36,076 nucleotides of DNA from Crocosphaera sp. (lineage in GTDB: Bacteria > Cyanobacteriota > Cyanobacteriia > Cyanobacteriales > Microcystaceae), in contig JASJEA010000015.1 of NCBI GenBank assembly GCA_030064935.1, positions 1 to 36,076 of the forward strand. The letters are read 5' to 3'. A program made the position numbers and the translations under genes. The first letter of the stretch is position 1. Each line of letters starts with the position of its first letter. Positions 24,666 through 32,037 of the stretch are shown piece after piece. A model generated the notes under the pieces. The model had not been told where the DNA came from. It made no database searches and was given only the letters and a program-made list of their open reading frames with translations.

Positions 24666-25596
24666 CACTTCTCTGGGCACCACACATAACCCGAAAACCA
24701 ATACCGTTGCCGCGGCTGTCGCGTTTATTGAGGCTGCGATCGGCAGAACGGCAATTCTGCGGAACGGTGACCCAGCTACCGCCACGGAGTACACAAGTTC
24801 TCTCCTCTTCTAACAAGACATCAAGATTTTTGGTAATGTTGTCGTATAAGTCTTCTTTTCCCTGATCCCAAACTTGACCGTTAGAAGGTGCGTCTTCATA
24901 GTTGTTATGCCAAGGATCTAAACACCATTCCCAGACATTGCCGTGCATATCACTTAAACCAAAGGCGTTAGGAGCGTTGAAATAATCCACTGGAGTTGTC
25001 TGCTGACGATAAATCCCTTTTGGTCCTTGGCCATAATTACCCTTCCCTAACCAATTCTCGTCTGTTCCATCATAATTAGCTAAATCAGTGGTGATGGTTT
25101 CTCCAAAATGAAAGGGCGTGGTTGTTCCAGCACGACAAGCGTATTCCCATTGAGCTTCGGTGGGGAGACTGTAAGCTTTTCCAGTCAGTTTAGATAATCT
25201 AGCGCAATATTCCATCGCTTCTTGCCAACTAACCTGTTCTACAGGTCTTTTCCAATGGGTTATTTGCTGTTCACCCTCTTGATAATCATCTTTGAAATCT
25301 GATGGCTCTAGTCTTTCAAGTTCGATGGCAACTCTTAAATCTTCCCGTTTAGCGATCGCTTGCCATTGTTCTTGAGTGACGGGATAACGTGCCATAAAAA
25401 AGCTATTGACAGTGACTTGATGTTGAGTTTGTTCATCATCACTGCTACCTTGTTCTGTTTTTGAGGCTCCCATGATAAAAGTACCACGGGGGATCTGAAT
25501 CATTTGTAAGGGAAGGATGAGGGGAACCCCTAAATCTTCGGTGAAATGATAGACGGTTTTGGTGGTATGGATGGTTTCGAGGGTTGTTGCTTTCAT
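24661..25596 (-). CDS. FGE-sulfatase (SUMF1-fold) protein with a DGR-like variable C-terminus
   Basis: 311 residues. The whole protein is one FGE-sulfatase domain (C-type-lectin-like fold): PRGTFIMGAS (near 36-45), FFMARYPVTQEQWQAIA (near 66-82), PVEQVSWQEAMEYCARLS, LPTEAQWEYACRAGTTTPFHFG, given as LPTEAQWEYACR and AGTTTPFHFG, then FGLSDMHGNVWEWC and LRGGSWVTVPQNCRSADRS near the end, with GIGFRVMCG. GGAGG lies four bases upstream of the ATG, a strong RBS. Codons at 24700-24777 form the variable block discussed in the findings. Domains of this fold are used both as sulfatase-maturing enzymes and as binding or effector parts of bacterial conflict systems and DGR targets; gene context points to the latter. 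It follows the vWA-FGE gene with a gap of 76 bases and shares its scaffold. Confidence 0.85.
   Translation of the reverse strand: MKATTLETIHTTKTVYHFTEDLGVPLILPLQMIQIPRGTFIMGASKTEQGSSDDEQTQHQVTVNSFFMARYPVTQEQWQAIAKREDLRVAIELERLEPSDFKDDYQEGEQQITHWKRPVEQVSWQEAMEYCARLSKLTGKAYSLPTEAQWEYACRAGTTTPFHFGETITTDLANYDGTDENWLGKGNYGQGPKGIYRQQTTPVDYFNAPNAFGLSDMHGNVWEWCLDPWHNNYEDAPSNGQVWDQGKEDLYDNITKNLDVLLEEERTCVLRGGSWVTVPQNCRSADRSLNKRDSRGNGIGFRVMCGAQRSE
24700..24777 (-). other. Variable region A: codons of the FGE protein with DGR-like substitution pattern
   Basis: 26 codons aligned without gaps to 25712-25789. Of 21 base differences, 19 are at codon positions 1 or 2 and 2 at position 3. Surrounding codons (CGT GGC GGT upstream; GGT TTT downstream) are identical between the genes. 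Confidence 0.6.
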
Positions 25597-25672
25597 AAAA
25601 CCTCCGGCTTATTTACCATTTCAAGTTAAATGAAATACTAACTTGATTTTACCTAACTTCAAACTTCTGACT

Positions 25673-28522
25673 TCATTCACTCCTCGCAGCACTACACATA
25701 ACGCGAAAACCAAAATAGCTGACGCGGTTGACGCGGGAAGGGTAGCTGCGAGCGGCAGAACGGCAATTCTCAGGAAAGGTGAACAAGCCACCGCCACGGA
25801 GTATTTTTGTTCTATTCGACTCTTCATCTATCCAGGCACTACCATCGATGGGTGCGCCTTGATAATTTGAGTGATAGTCATCTTGACACCATTCCAAGAC
25901 ATTGCCGTGCATATCATAGAGTCCAAAAGTGTTGGGGGGGAATTGAGCAACAAGGGTGGTTTTTCTTCTAGATTTTCCTTTTGGTTCATCAGCAAAGGTT
26001 CTGCTACCATCATAAGTCGCTATGTCTGAAGTTAGGGTAGGTCCAAAGTGAAAGGGTTGATAATATTGCTGATTCCATTGCGTTAGGGTTAACTTTTCCT
26101 TCTGACTTCTGACTTCAAACTTCTGACTTCTACAGGCGTATTCCCATTGAGCTTCACTGGGTAATTGATAAACTTTCCCTGTCAATTTTGAGAGTCTTTG
26201 GCAAAATTCAACAGCTTCCTCCCAACTGACTCGTTCAACAGGTCGATTTTCTCCTTTAAATTCTGAGGGTTCAAGTTCGAGATCCCGTTCTACTTTTAAA
26301 TCTTCTCTTGAGGCGATCGCTTTCCATTGTGCTTGGGTAATGGGGGTTTGACTAAGGTAAAAGGGGGAAACGTTAACTAAATGTTGGGGTTTCTCTAAAT
26401 TAAAGTAGTTGACATCATACTTTTTACAGAGTCGTTCAATTTCTTCGTCTGGGGTTCCCATGAAGAATTGCCCTTCTGGGATATAAATCATGCGAATGCT
26501 GAGGGGATTATCTTTTGTATCTTCTTCTCTGTTCTGTTCTAAGATTTCGTGGTAATAATAGGCTTTAATGGGTTGTTTTTTGATGATTTGCCCAGTGTTA
26601 TCGACAAAGACGGTTTCTGCGGTAAAGACAAATTGTAGGGTAGGGATATTGATGCTGAGGGGTTCTAATTTGAAGGGAGAGATAGTTTGGATTTCTTCAA
26701 TTAAGCCCAATTGTAGGTTTTTTTCGTCATCAGCCGGACTGTTAAGGGCATTGGCTACACTGGTTAAATCCCCTCTGGAATAGGCTGCAAGGGTTTCAGT
26801 AAGGGTTAATAAGGGTTCATACCCTTCCAGTGCGGTTTCTAGATTTTTTAATAATGTGTTTAGTCTAACGAGACGTACCCGGTTATTGTTTTTGAGAGCT
26901 TGTTGTAGAGCCTGTTTGAGTTCGTCAACTGCTTGACTGGGTTGTAGATAGGCTAAGGATAACCATTGTTGATGTTGTAGGTTAGGGGGTAATTGACTAT
27001 TTTCTCCTATTTGTTGTTGAATATATGTCTGGAGTTGATTTGCAAGGGTTTTTAGGTCTTCTTTGCTCAATTTTGGTAAGAGAATGTTACGAATATCGGG
27101 GGACATTTCGTATAGCTCTCTATTGATGCGACGAACTAACCCAGAAAGCAGAATATCGGCTACAGCATACCAAGGGGGTTGTTTGTCTTTGTCTTGATGG
27201 TGACGGAGATAATAAAGCAAATCTGGGGATAAACTAAGGGGAAAGGCACTGCGGGTGGCTAAGTCGTAGGTATTTGTGTCATAATCCTGTTCAAACAACT
27301 TTAATTGAGCTTCTGGGCTGAAAAAGTCATCATCATATATTCCCTGTTCCCATTGTTGAGAAAAGTCGAGTTGAAAATGACGAGCAGGAATGGCTTCTTC
27401 TTTGAGCCAAGTAATTAGACGCTCAAATTCTTCAATTTCTAAGCCAAACATAGCAAAAGTTGGCATATTTTCCGACAAATCCGCAATGTCTAAGGCAGTT
27501 GTGCCTAACCAGCGTTGATAGGGTAAGGGGTTTAACCAGGCTACCCTACTAAATCTTGCGGTTAAACGTTGAATCATGTTTTCAGTTTCGCTAAATCTTT
27601 CTTCGACATAGCGTTTCCTGGCTGCACCAGCATCACTGAAAATGAGACAACTGGTATATTCTGGAGTGTAATTGAGAAGGGTTTTATTTAAGGATTGACT
27701 ATCCCATCCTTTTTCTGAGATGAGGATTTCTTCTGTAATCACATTGTCAAAATAATAAGCACTAGCATCTTGCCAAGAATTGATCAGGATTCTGCCAAAA
27801 CCAGCAAAAGGAATCATCGAGTCTGAGCGATCGATAAAAATAACAATTTCTCGACGATAAAGTTGCTTTTTTTTGTAAATGATTCGCTGAAAAAATCCTT
27901 GTTTTGCTGCTTCAATAACGGTGGATTTTATGTCCCATTCTCGACGGGGACTTTGAACGGGTAAAGGATGTAATTGTTGCCAACTTTCTTGAAGTTTAGC
28001 CGTTCCGATAGGGTAATAGTCTGGGTTATTTTTAGGAAAAGAATTCCATCGTTTTCTAGTTTCAATGGCTGTACCAATTTGTGAATCTTTAGCAGTTAAT
28101 TGAGGAGGAGAAGGAGAAGGAGGAGATGATGATGGTGGTAGTGGAGCCTGATTTTTAGCTTCGGAAACAGGAGTTATTTCGCCAGGGTATTTGTCTGTAT
28201 TTATTTGAAGATTATCATTGTTTTTCTGATCAATAATCTTCTCTTGATTAATTTCTAAATCAATTTCTTGGTGAAGCTGAAGCATTTGCTCCCAGGCTTG
28301 ATTAAATTTTTGCTTTTGTTCAAAAGATTTAACCCATAAAGCTTGACAGAGACGTTTAAGTTGAGAATTGTTTAAACTATGATTTTCAATCTCATTAATA
28401 TTGGCCTCATTTGCACACTTTTGAAGCAGATAATTATTGACACGATTATACTGTTCAATAGATAAAGAAAATCCTTCTTCATCTCTTAATTGGTAAAATA
28501 AATCTAGTAGAGGAGATGTCAT
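25673..28522 (-). CDS. vWA-FGE-sulfatase fusion protein of a MoxR-type conflict system
   Basis: 949 residues. Residues 1-90 are a helical N-terminal domain (LFYQLRDEEGFSLSIEQYN) similar to effector-associated/SAV_2336-type N-termini; a Pro/Ser-rich linker follows (about 125-145). A vWA-like domain (about 200-380) has a complete MIDAS start DRSDS (D231, S233, S235) and a later acidic loop FSDAGAARKR (D297). The middle (about 400-660) is helical. The C-terminal FGE-sulfatase domain (about 672-949) has YIPEGQFFMGTPDEE, FYLSQTPITQAQWKAIA, PVERVSWEEAVEFCQRLS, FGLYDMHGNVLEWC, and ends in ILRGGGLFTFPENCRSAARS and FGFRVMCSAARSE. Residues 797-808 (SQKFEVRSQK) are encoded by a heptamer-type repeat that interrupts the usual WEYACRAG motif. 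It sits 54 bases after the MoxR gene; vWA and MoxR proteins act together in known systems. Confidence 0.85.
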   Translation of the reverse strand: MTSPLLDLFYQLRDEEGFSLSIEQYNRVNNYLLQKCANEANINEIENHSLNNSQLKRLCQALWVKSFEQKQKFNQAWEQMLQLHQEIDLEINQEKIIDQKNNDNLQINTDKYPGEITPVSEAKNQAPLPPSSSPPSPSPPQLTAKDSQIGTAIETRKRWNSFPKNNPDYYPIGTAKLQESWQQLHPLPVQSPRREWDIKSTVIEAAKQGFFQRIIYKKKQLYRREIVIFIDRSDSMIPFAGFGRILINSWQDASAYYFDNVITEEILISEKGWDSQSLNKTLLNYTPEYTSCLIFSDAGAARKRYVEERFSETENMIQRLTARFSRVAWLNPLPYQRWLGTTALDIADLSENMPTFAMFGLEIEEFERLITWLKEEAIPARHFQLDFSQQWEQGIYDDDFFSPEAQLKLFEQDYDTNTYDLATRSAFPLSLSPDLLYYLRHHQDKDKQPPWYAVADILLSGLVRRINRELYEMSPDIRNILLPKLSKEDLKTLANQLQTYIQQQIGENSQLPPNLQHQQWLSLAYLQPSQAVDELKQALQQALKNNNRVRLVRLNTLLKNLETALEGYEPLLTLTETLAAYSRGDLTSVANALNSPADDEKNLQLGLIEEIQTISPFKLEPLSINIPTLQFVFTAETVFVDNTGQIIKKQPIKAYYYHEILEQNREEDTKDNPLSIRMIYIPEGQFFMGTPDEEIERLCKKYDVNYFNLEKPQHLVNVSPFYLSQTPITQAQWKAIASREDLKVERDLELEPSEFKGENRPVERVSWEEAVEFCQRLSKLTGKVYQLPSEAQWEYACRSQKFEVRSQKEKLTLTQWNQQYYQPFHFGPTLTSDIATYDGSRTFADEPKGKSRRKTTLVAQFPPNTFGLYDMHGNVLEWCQDDYHSNYQGAPIDGSAWIDEESNRTKILRGGGLFTFPENCRSAARSYPSRVNRVSYFGFRVMCSAARSE
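25712..25789 (-). other. Variable region B: codons of the vWA-FGE protein with DGR-like substitution pattern
   Basis: Partner of 24700-24777. Differences from region A include GTC/TTC, GTT/TTT, CTC/TAC, AAT/CCT, GAC/GTC, AGC/AAC, GGC/GTC, AAC/AGC, GGT/TAT and ATT/TTT; the third base is unchanged in each of these. Confidence 0.6.
26099..26133. repeat. Heptamer-type repeat inserted in the vWA-FGE coding sequence
   Basis: Units CTTCTGA, CTTCTGA, CTTCAAA, CTTCTGA, CTTCTAC, five in a row, match the 45-bp repeats at 24502 and 24621. On the reverse strand they encode KFEVRSQK-type residues in frame, between YACR and the FHFG motif of the FGE domain. Confidence 0.9.
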
Positions 28523-28576
28523 CTTAAATCCAATTTAAACAGTAGAAATTATCAAAATATTTATTTCTGACTTCAT

Positions 28577-29641
28577 TTAAAATTCTCCATATTCTTGTAA
28601 ATCATCGCGACTTTTTAATAAAATGCCAGGGTGAGGAAGCTTTTTATCTTTGAGTTTCTTTTTAATTAGATCCGGTTTATCCTTTAATAAGGATTTAAAC
28701 CAAAAGATTAATTCACTGGTGCTAACTTTTTTCTCTCCTGGAGGTTTATTATCTTCCTGTGCCTCTCTCACTTGCATAAATCGCTTAACAGCTTCTATAA
28801 TAACCTCTTCTTCTGCATCAGTAAAACGTTTTGTTAAAATTTCGATTAATCTTTCTGGTTTAGGAAATTCAATATAATGGTAAATACAGCGTCTCAGAAA
28901 AGCATTGGGTAAGTTTTTTTCTTGATTACTGGTAATAATAATGAGCGGTAAACTGTCTTGATTGGCTCTAATTGTTTCTTGTGTTTCTCTAATAAAAAAA
29001 CAACCAGATTCAATTGCTAATAGTAAATCATTGGGGAAATCTCGATCTGCTTTATCTATTTCATCTATTAAGACAACAGATTGTTCTTGATAATCTTGAC
29101 TTCGTTTAAATGCCTTCCCTAATGGTTGTAAATTTACCCAATCTTTACGATTAGTAGGATCTTGATTATCATGTATCTCATGCTCATTATCTTCAATTTT
29201 ATTGGTGGAAGATTCTTTTTCAGAGCTATTTTCTTGATTAGTTATAGAAGAAGAATCTTGTTCGTTTATTTGTGTAGTAGTTACGGATGATTTGTTTAGT
29301 AATTCCTTAATTTGTGCAGCTTGTAATCGTCCAATATAATCATATTGATACAAACTTTCTTCCGCTTTACTGGTAGATTGAACTGTCCATTCATAATATT
29401 TAATTGGCTTATTTTTTTTATGGTAATTAAACTCATAAACTAGAGCATGAGCGAGGCGACTTTTGCCACAACCAGGCTCACCTTCTAGTAGTAAGGGCAT
29501 CCCTAATTCAATAGCTAAATTAACCACTTCAATCAATTCATCTTCTGCTGTATAAGGATAGATTTCTCGTTGAATAGGTTCATAGTAAATCCCTGGTTTC
29601 GGTTGAATGTTTCCTGTATAAGTTAATGTTTTTTTGTTCAT
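28577..29641 (-). CDS. MoxR-type AAA+ ATPase
   Basis: 354 residues. Walker A is GEPGCGKS (54-61), Walker B is VVLIDEID (189-196), sensor 1 is IITSNQEKNLPN (about 236-247), and arginine-finger candidates follow in FLRRC (250-251). Between the first helices and Walker B there is an acidic, Ser/Thr/Asn-rich insertion (about 115-165) of low complexity, unusual for MoxR. MoxR ATPases work with vWA proteins as chaperone-like pairs, and in conflict systems as the regulatory NTPase. Only four bases separate it from the upstream gene, so translation is probably coupled. Low GC compared with the phototaxis cluster suggests transfer. Confidence 0.85.
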   Translation of the reverse strand: MNKKTLTYTGNIQPKPGIYYEPIQREIYPYTAEDELIEVVNLAIELGMPLLLEGEPGCGKSRLAHALVYEFNYHKKNKPIKYYEWTVQSTSKAEESLYQYDYIGRLQAAQIKELLNKSSVTTTQINEQDSSSITNQENSSEKESSTNKIEDNEHEIHDNQDPTNRKDWVNLQPLGKAFKRSQDYQEQSVVLIDEIDKADRDFPNDLLLAIESGCFFIRETQETIRANQDSLPLIIITSNQEKNLPNAFLRRCIYHYIEFPKPERLIEILTKRFTDAEEEVIIEAVKRFMQVREAQEDNKPPGEKKVSTSELIFWFKSLLKDKPDLIKKKLKDKKLPHPGILLKSRDDLQEYGEF

Positions 29642-29645
29642 ATCT

Positions 29646-30926
29646 TTAGTTTACTTTTAGTTGTTTATGGAAAGCAGTAAATGTTTCTTGAGGATCACCT
29701 CTCTTACTTTGTTTAAAAAGCCATTTTACAGTAGTATCATTCCAATTAATTTTATCATTTAAAGCAATAGATAATTTGGGTACTATTTCAACAAAATCTA
29801 CCTCCTTAAATTTATTTTCTAGAGTAATTATAGGAATGTTGTGTAATAAACTAGATTCCATAAAACTTGGATTATTTTTACTCAACCAAATCATAAAAAA
29901 GAAGCCCCTAGAGTTGGAAACTGATTGTTTTAATTGACTCCAAAATTGATCGATAATAATTTCTTGTAACGAAGATGAATCTAAGCAATCTACATTTTTA
30001 ATAATCATAATAATATTGCGTTTATCTAGTTCTTTATTTAATTGATTTATTTCAATTTCTTTCCCTAATCTACTTTTAAGATATTCACCACTAAAATCTA
30101 TACTAGAACTGGTCACTGAAATATCATCAATTATGATACACTCGTTTAAAGAACTCCATTTTTTAATTTTATATTTGATTCTTTTTATCATCCATTGAAA
30201 ATATCTTCTATCATCACCAATAAAAGTGTATAGTTGCATTTTATGATTGCAATTCAAAGCAATTTCTTTGAGTTGTGCTAATTCTGATTCATAATTAAAA
30301 TATCTAGATAGACATTCATTAAACCTTTGTATTTTTATTTTGTCTTCCCTTTTTTCTTCCCTTATTTCTTCATGAGATATTGGTCGATATTTTTGCTTAA
30401 TATGATTGTCATTTGCCTGATATCCTTGTAACTCTTCTAAGTTAACGTTTAATGCGGCACAGAAGAATTTTACAGCAGTTTTGTTAATAGATATCTGATC
30501 CTTATCTTTATTAAGCTTGCCCACCAAACGTCTAAAGGTAGGCCAGGAAAGATCATTAGCACGAACAATAAATTGATCAAAAAGCTCTAATATTTTATCA
30601 AATTGGATGTAATAAATTCCCTCCTTTAAAATAAAGTATTCACAATCTGATTTGATAGTAAAAAGTTCTTCATACTTTTGTCTATCTTCAATTAGACAAG
30701 AACTTTCAATACGGTATTTGGTGTCATTTGATCGAACAAATTTTCTTCCTGTTTTGTTGTGTATTATAATGTGTTTTTTAACCTGGGATTCTAATCTAAT
30801 TTTAGCCGCTTCAGCTAAGACTGGACATTTTGGACCTTCTCGACAGCCAAAACTATCCTTGAAATGTTTGAACTTTTGGAGCAAATACTGTCTATCGCTC
30901 TTAGTTAGTGTGATAGTATCTGCCAT
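29646..30926 (-). CDS. HTH protein with a P-loop-less NTPase-like domain (inactive-STAND-like), first gene of the conflict operon
   Basis: 426 residues, not recognised as a named family. The N-terminal 120 residues contain a Cys-bearing region (GCREGPKCPVLAEAAKIRLE) and a small domain (FIVRANDLSW). Residues about 143-185 look like a helix-turn-helix (LSWPTFRRLVGKLNKDKDQ, then INKTAVKFFCAALNVNLEEL), like those fused to NACHT/NB-ARC proteins. The C-terminal half (about 230-420) has strands and helices of a STAND/AAA type (ECIIIDDISVTSSS, RNIIMIIKNVDCLDSSSLQE, GFFFMIWLSKN) but no Walker A, so it may be an inactive STAND domain of the kind described in ternary vWA/MoxR systems. It would be a sensor or adaptor and, through the HTH, a possible autoregulator of the TGATCA array just upstream. 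Very AT-rich. Confidence 0.7.
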   Translation of the reverse strand: MADTITLTKSDRQYLLQKFKHFKDSFGCREGPKCPVLAEAAKIRLESQVKKHIIIHNKTGRKFVRSNDTKYRIESSCLIEDRQKYEELFTIKSDCEYFILKEGIYYIQFDKILELFDQFIVRANDLSWPTFRRLVGKLNKDKDQISINKTAVKFFCAALNVNLEELQGYQANDNHIKQKYRPISHEEIREEKREDKIKIQRFNECLSRYFNYESELAQLKEIALNCNHKMQLYTFIGDDRRYFQWMIKRIKYKIKKWSSLNECIIIDDISVTSSSIDFSGEYLKSRLGKEIEINQLNKELDKRNIIMIIKNVDCLDSSSLQEIIIDQFWSQLKQSVSNSRGFFFMIWLSKNNPSFMESSLLHNIPIITLENKFKEVDFVEIVPKLSIALNDKINWNDTTVKWLFKQSKRGDPQETFTAFHKQLKVN

Positions 30927-30965
30927 TTAATGTGTAAGTTAATCCCTCTATATTGTCAGATTTTT

Positions 30966-31001
30966 TGATCAGTTGTGATCAGTTGTGATCAATGTTGATC
31001 A
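30966..31001. promoter_or_regulatory. Array of four TGATCA palindromes at 10-bp spacing
   Basis: TGATCA occurs at 30966, 30976, 30986 and 30996, each exactly 10 bases apart, with linkers GTTG, GTTG and ATGT. A fifth TGATCA is at 31038-31043. The array lies in the divergent gap, 40 to 75 bases upstream of the HTH-protein start codon (30926) and about 110 bases before the small membrane-protein start (31114). Same-face helical spacing suggests cooperative binding of a dimeric regulator. Confidence 0.75.
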
Positions 31002-31113
31002 GACTCTTTTGTTCCTAAGTTAATGCTCTTATGATGATGATCACTGGTACAAGGAATTTAATCTCAAACAACTGCCCACATTGAACTCAAATTGAAAGCA
31101 GGAACAAACAAAT

Positions 31114-31326
31114 ATGTTTAGTTTTTTACGAACCAAAACAGACAAAGATAATCAACAAAAGTCGGCTATTAAAATAAACGTCGATATTAACTTATCTACT
31201 CAAATAGTTATGACAATTCTTGGAATCATTGCTGCTTTATTAGGGGTGGGGCCAGTCTTAAACCCAGAGCCTACTCCCCAACTACCACCTAATGTTGAGA
31301 GTCAAGTGGAGTCAGAGAAGCAATAA
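31114..31326 (+). CDS. Small single-pass membrane protein divergent from the conflict operon
   Basis: 70 residues. A basic, polar N-terminus (FLRTKTDKDNQQKSAIKINV) is followed by one hydrophobic helix (about 30-50: IVMTILGIIAALLGVGPV) and a proline/acidic tail (EPTPQLPPNVES). AGGA lies 10 bases before the ATG. It is not recognised. It shares the array-bearing promoter gap with the HTH gene and might be a membrane partner or effector of the system (inference). Coding confidence comes from the RBS, clean composition and TM-type pattern. Confidence 0.6.
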   Translation: MFSFLRTKTDKDNQQKSAIKINVDINLSTQIVMTILGIIAALLGVGPVLNPEPTPQLPPNVESQVESEKQ

Positions 31327-32037
31327 AAACTCGCTAACTCCAAATCAATCTCAAACAATAACTTAAAACATATTTGACACGATTAAAGGATAAATTCCTA
31401 TAGTTGTGTCTTTTTCTTTTGACGCTCTCTTTACTAGAAGTAAGGAGATTCATAACCTATCCCTATCGGGATAGTTATTATCTTGTTTTCACAAGTTCCC
31501 AGGCTCACCACCTTGGCCTCAAGGGGCGTGATGATATCTCCTTAAACCCTGCTTATTCAGGTGTTGGGCGTAAACTTTCTGAGAGTCCCCCGGTAGGTTT
31601 TAAAGTCTATGCTGACTACCCCCATTTTATCATCTTCACGGCATTTAAAAATGGTTCGTCGTTCAATATCTCCTCTTTAAAAACAGGAGTTTTGAACATC
31701 CCGTGTTTCGTTATAAAACTGTCTCCAAAGGATTAGTCAGGATATTTTTAAGCAGAGTGAAAATATTACTCGATTGGGGTACTTGCTCTTTTGAGTTATT
31801 TCTAGGTAATCGATTCATTATTAATAGAAAAAAAAAAATCTTGTACTTATTCTGGAGCAAAAACTATCTCCCTAAATCTCCCAAGACGGCTCTGTTAAGA
31901 AGATTTGTCTTTGTTGATGAGGAAAATATCAATATTTTCACCATACTCCCCCGCTTCCCCACTCCCCACTTCCCATATGTCCCCCTCAGTCCTAAACTTT
32001 AGTGGAGAGGTGTAACAGGCAATCGCGAGGTTATCTT
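31327..32037. other. Gene-poor gap before glgC
   Basis: About 700 bases without a convincing gene. An open frame on the plus strand at 31404-31736 has no recognisable protein character, and a further one at 31703-32002 is low-complexity. The left part holds the structured relic described separately. Bases 31944-31985 are pyrimidine-rich with heptamer-like ACTCCCC and ACTTCCC words. A gene-specific promoter for glgC is not evident. Confidence 0.6.
31441..31620 (-). other. Structured reverse-strand element, possible IS605/TnpB-type right end or other RNA relic
   Basis: Read on the reverse strand, ATAAC-TATCCC (with a GATA loop) pairs with GGGATA and GTTAT (one bulged G) at about 31454-31480. 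A second hairpin is CTTGT-GAAA-ACAAG, a GNRA tetraloop, at about 31481-31496. CCTTG and CAAGG form a third near 31512-31525. Upstream the reverse strand has several stop codons, so no protein is intact here. The stem-loop series and end-proximal position resemble right ends of TnpB elements, but identification is tentative. Confidence 0.35.

Noticed and set aside
24700-25789. DGR reverse transcriptase and template repeat next to the variable regions
   Set aside because: No reverse-transcriptase motif (such as a YxDD-like motif) and no adenine-rich copy of the variable region found anywhere in the window.
31404-31736. Possible 110-residue plus-strand protein
   Set aside because: No RBS and no recognisable character. 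It runs opposite to a structured reverse-strand segment.
31703-32002. Possible 99-residue plus-strand protein
   Set aside because: It ends in a pyrimidine-rich low-complexity tract, has no RBS, and lies in the glgC leader.
32002-32037. Upstream GTG start for glgC
   Set aside because: The family begins at the (M/V)[14 protein letters not shown] sequence, which matches the GTG at 32038 with a GAGG in place.
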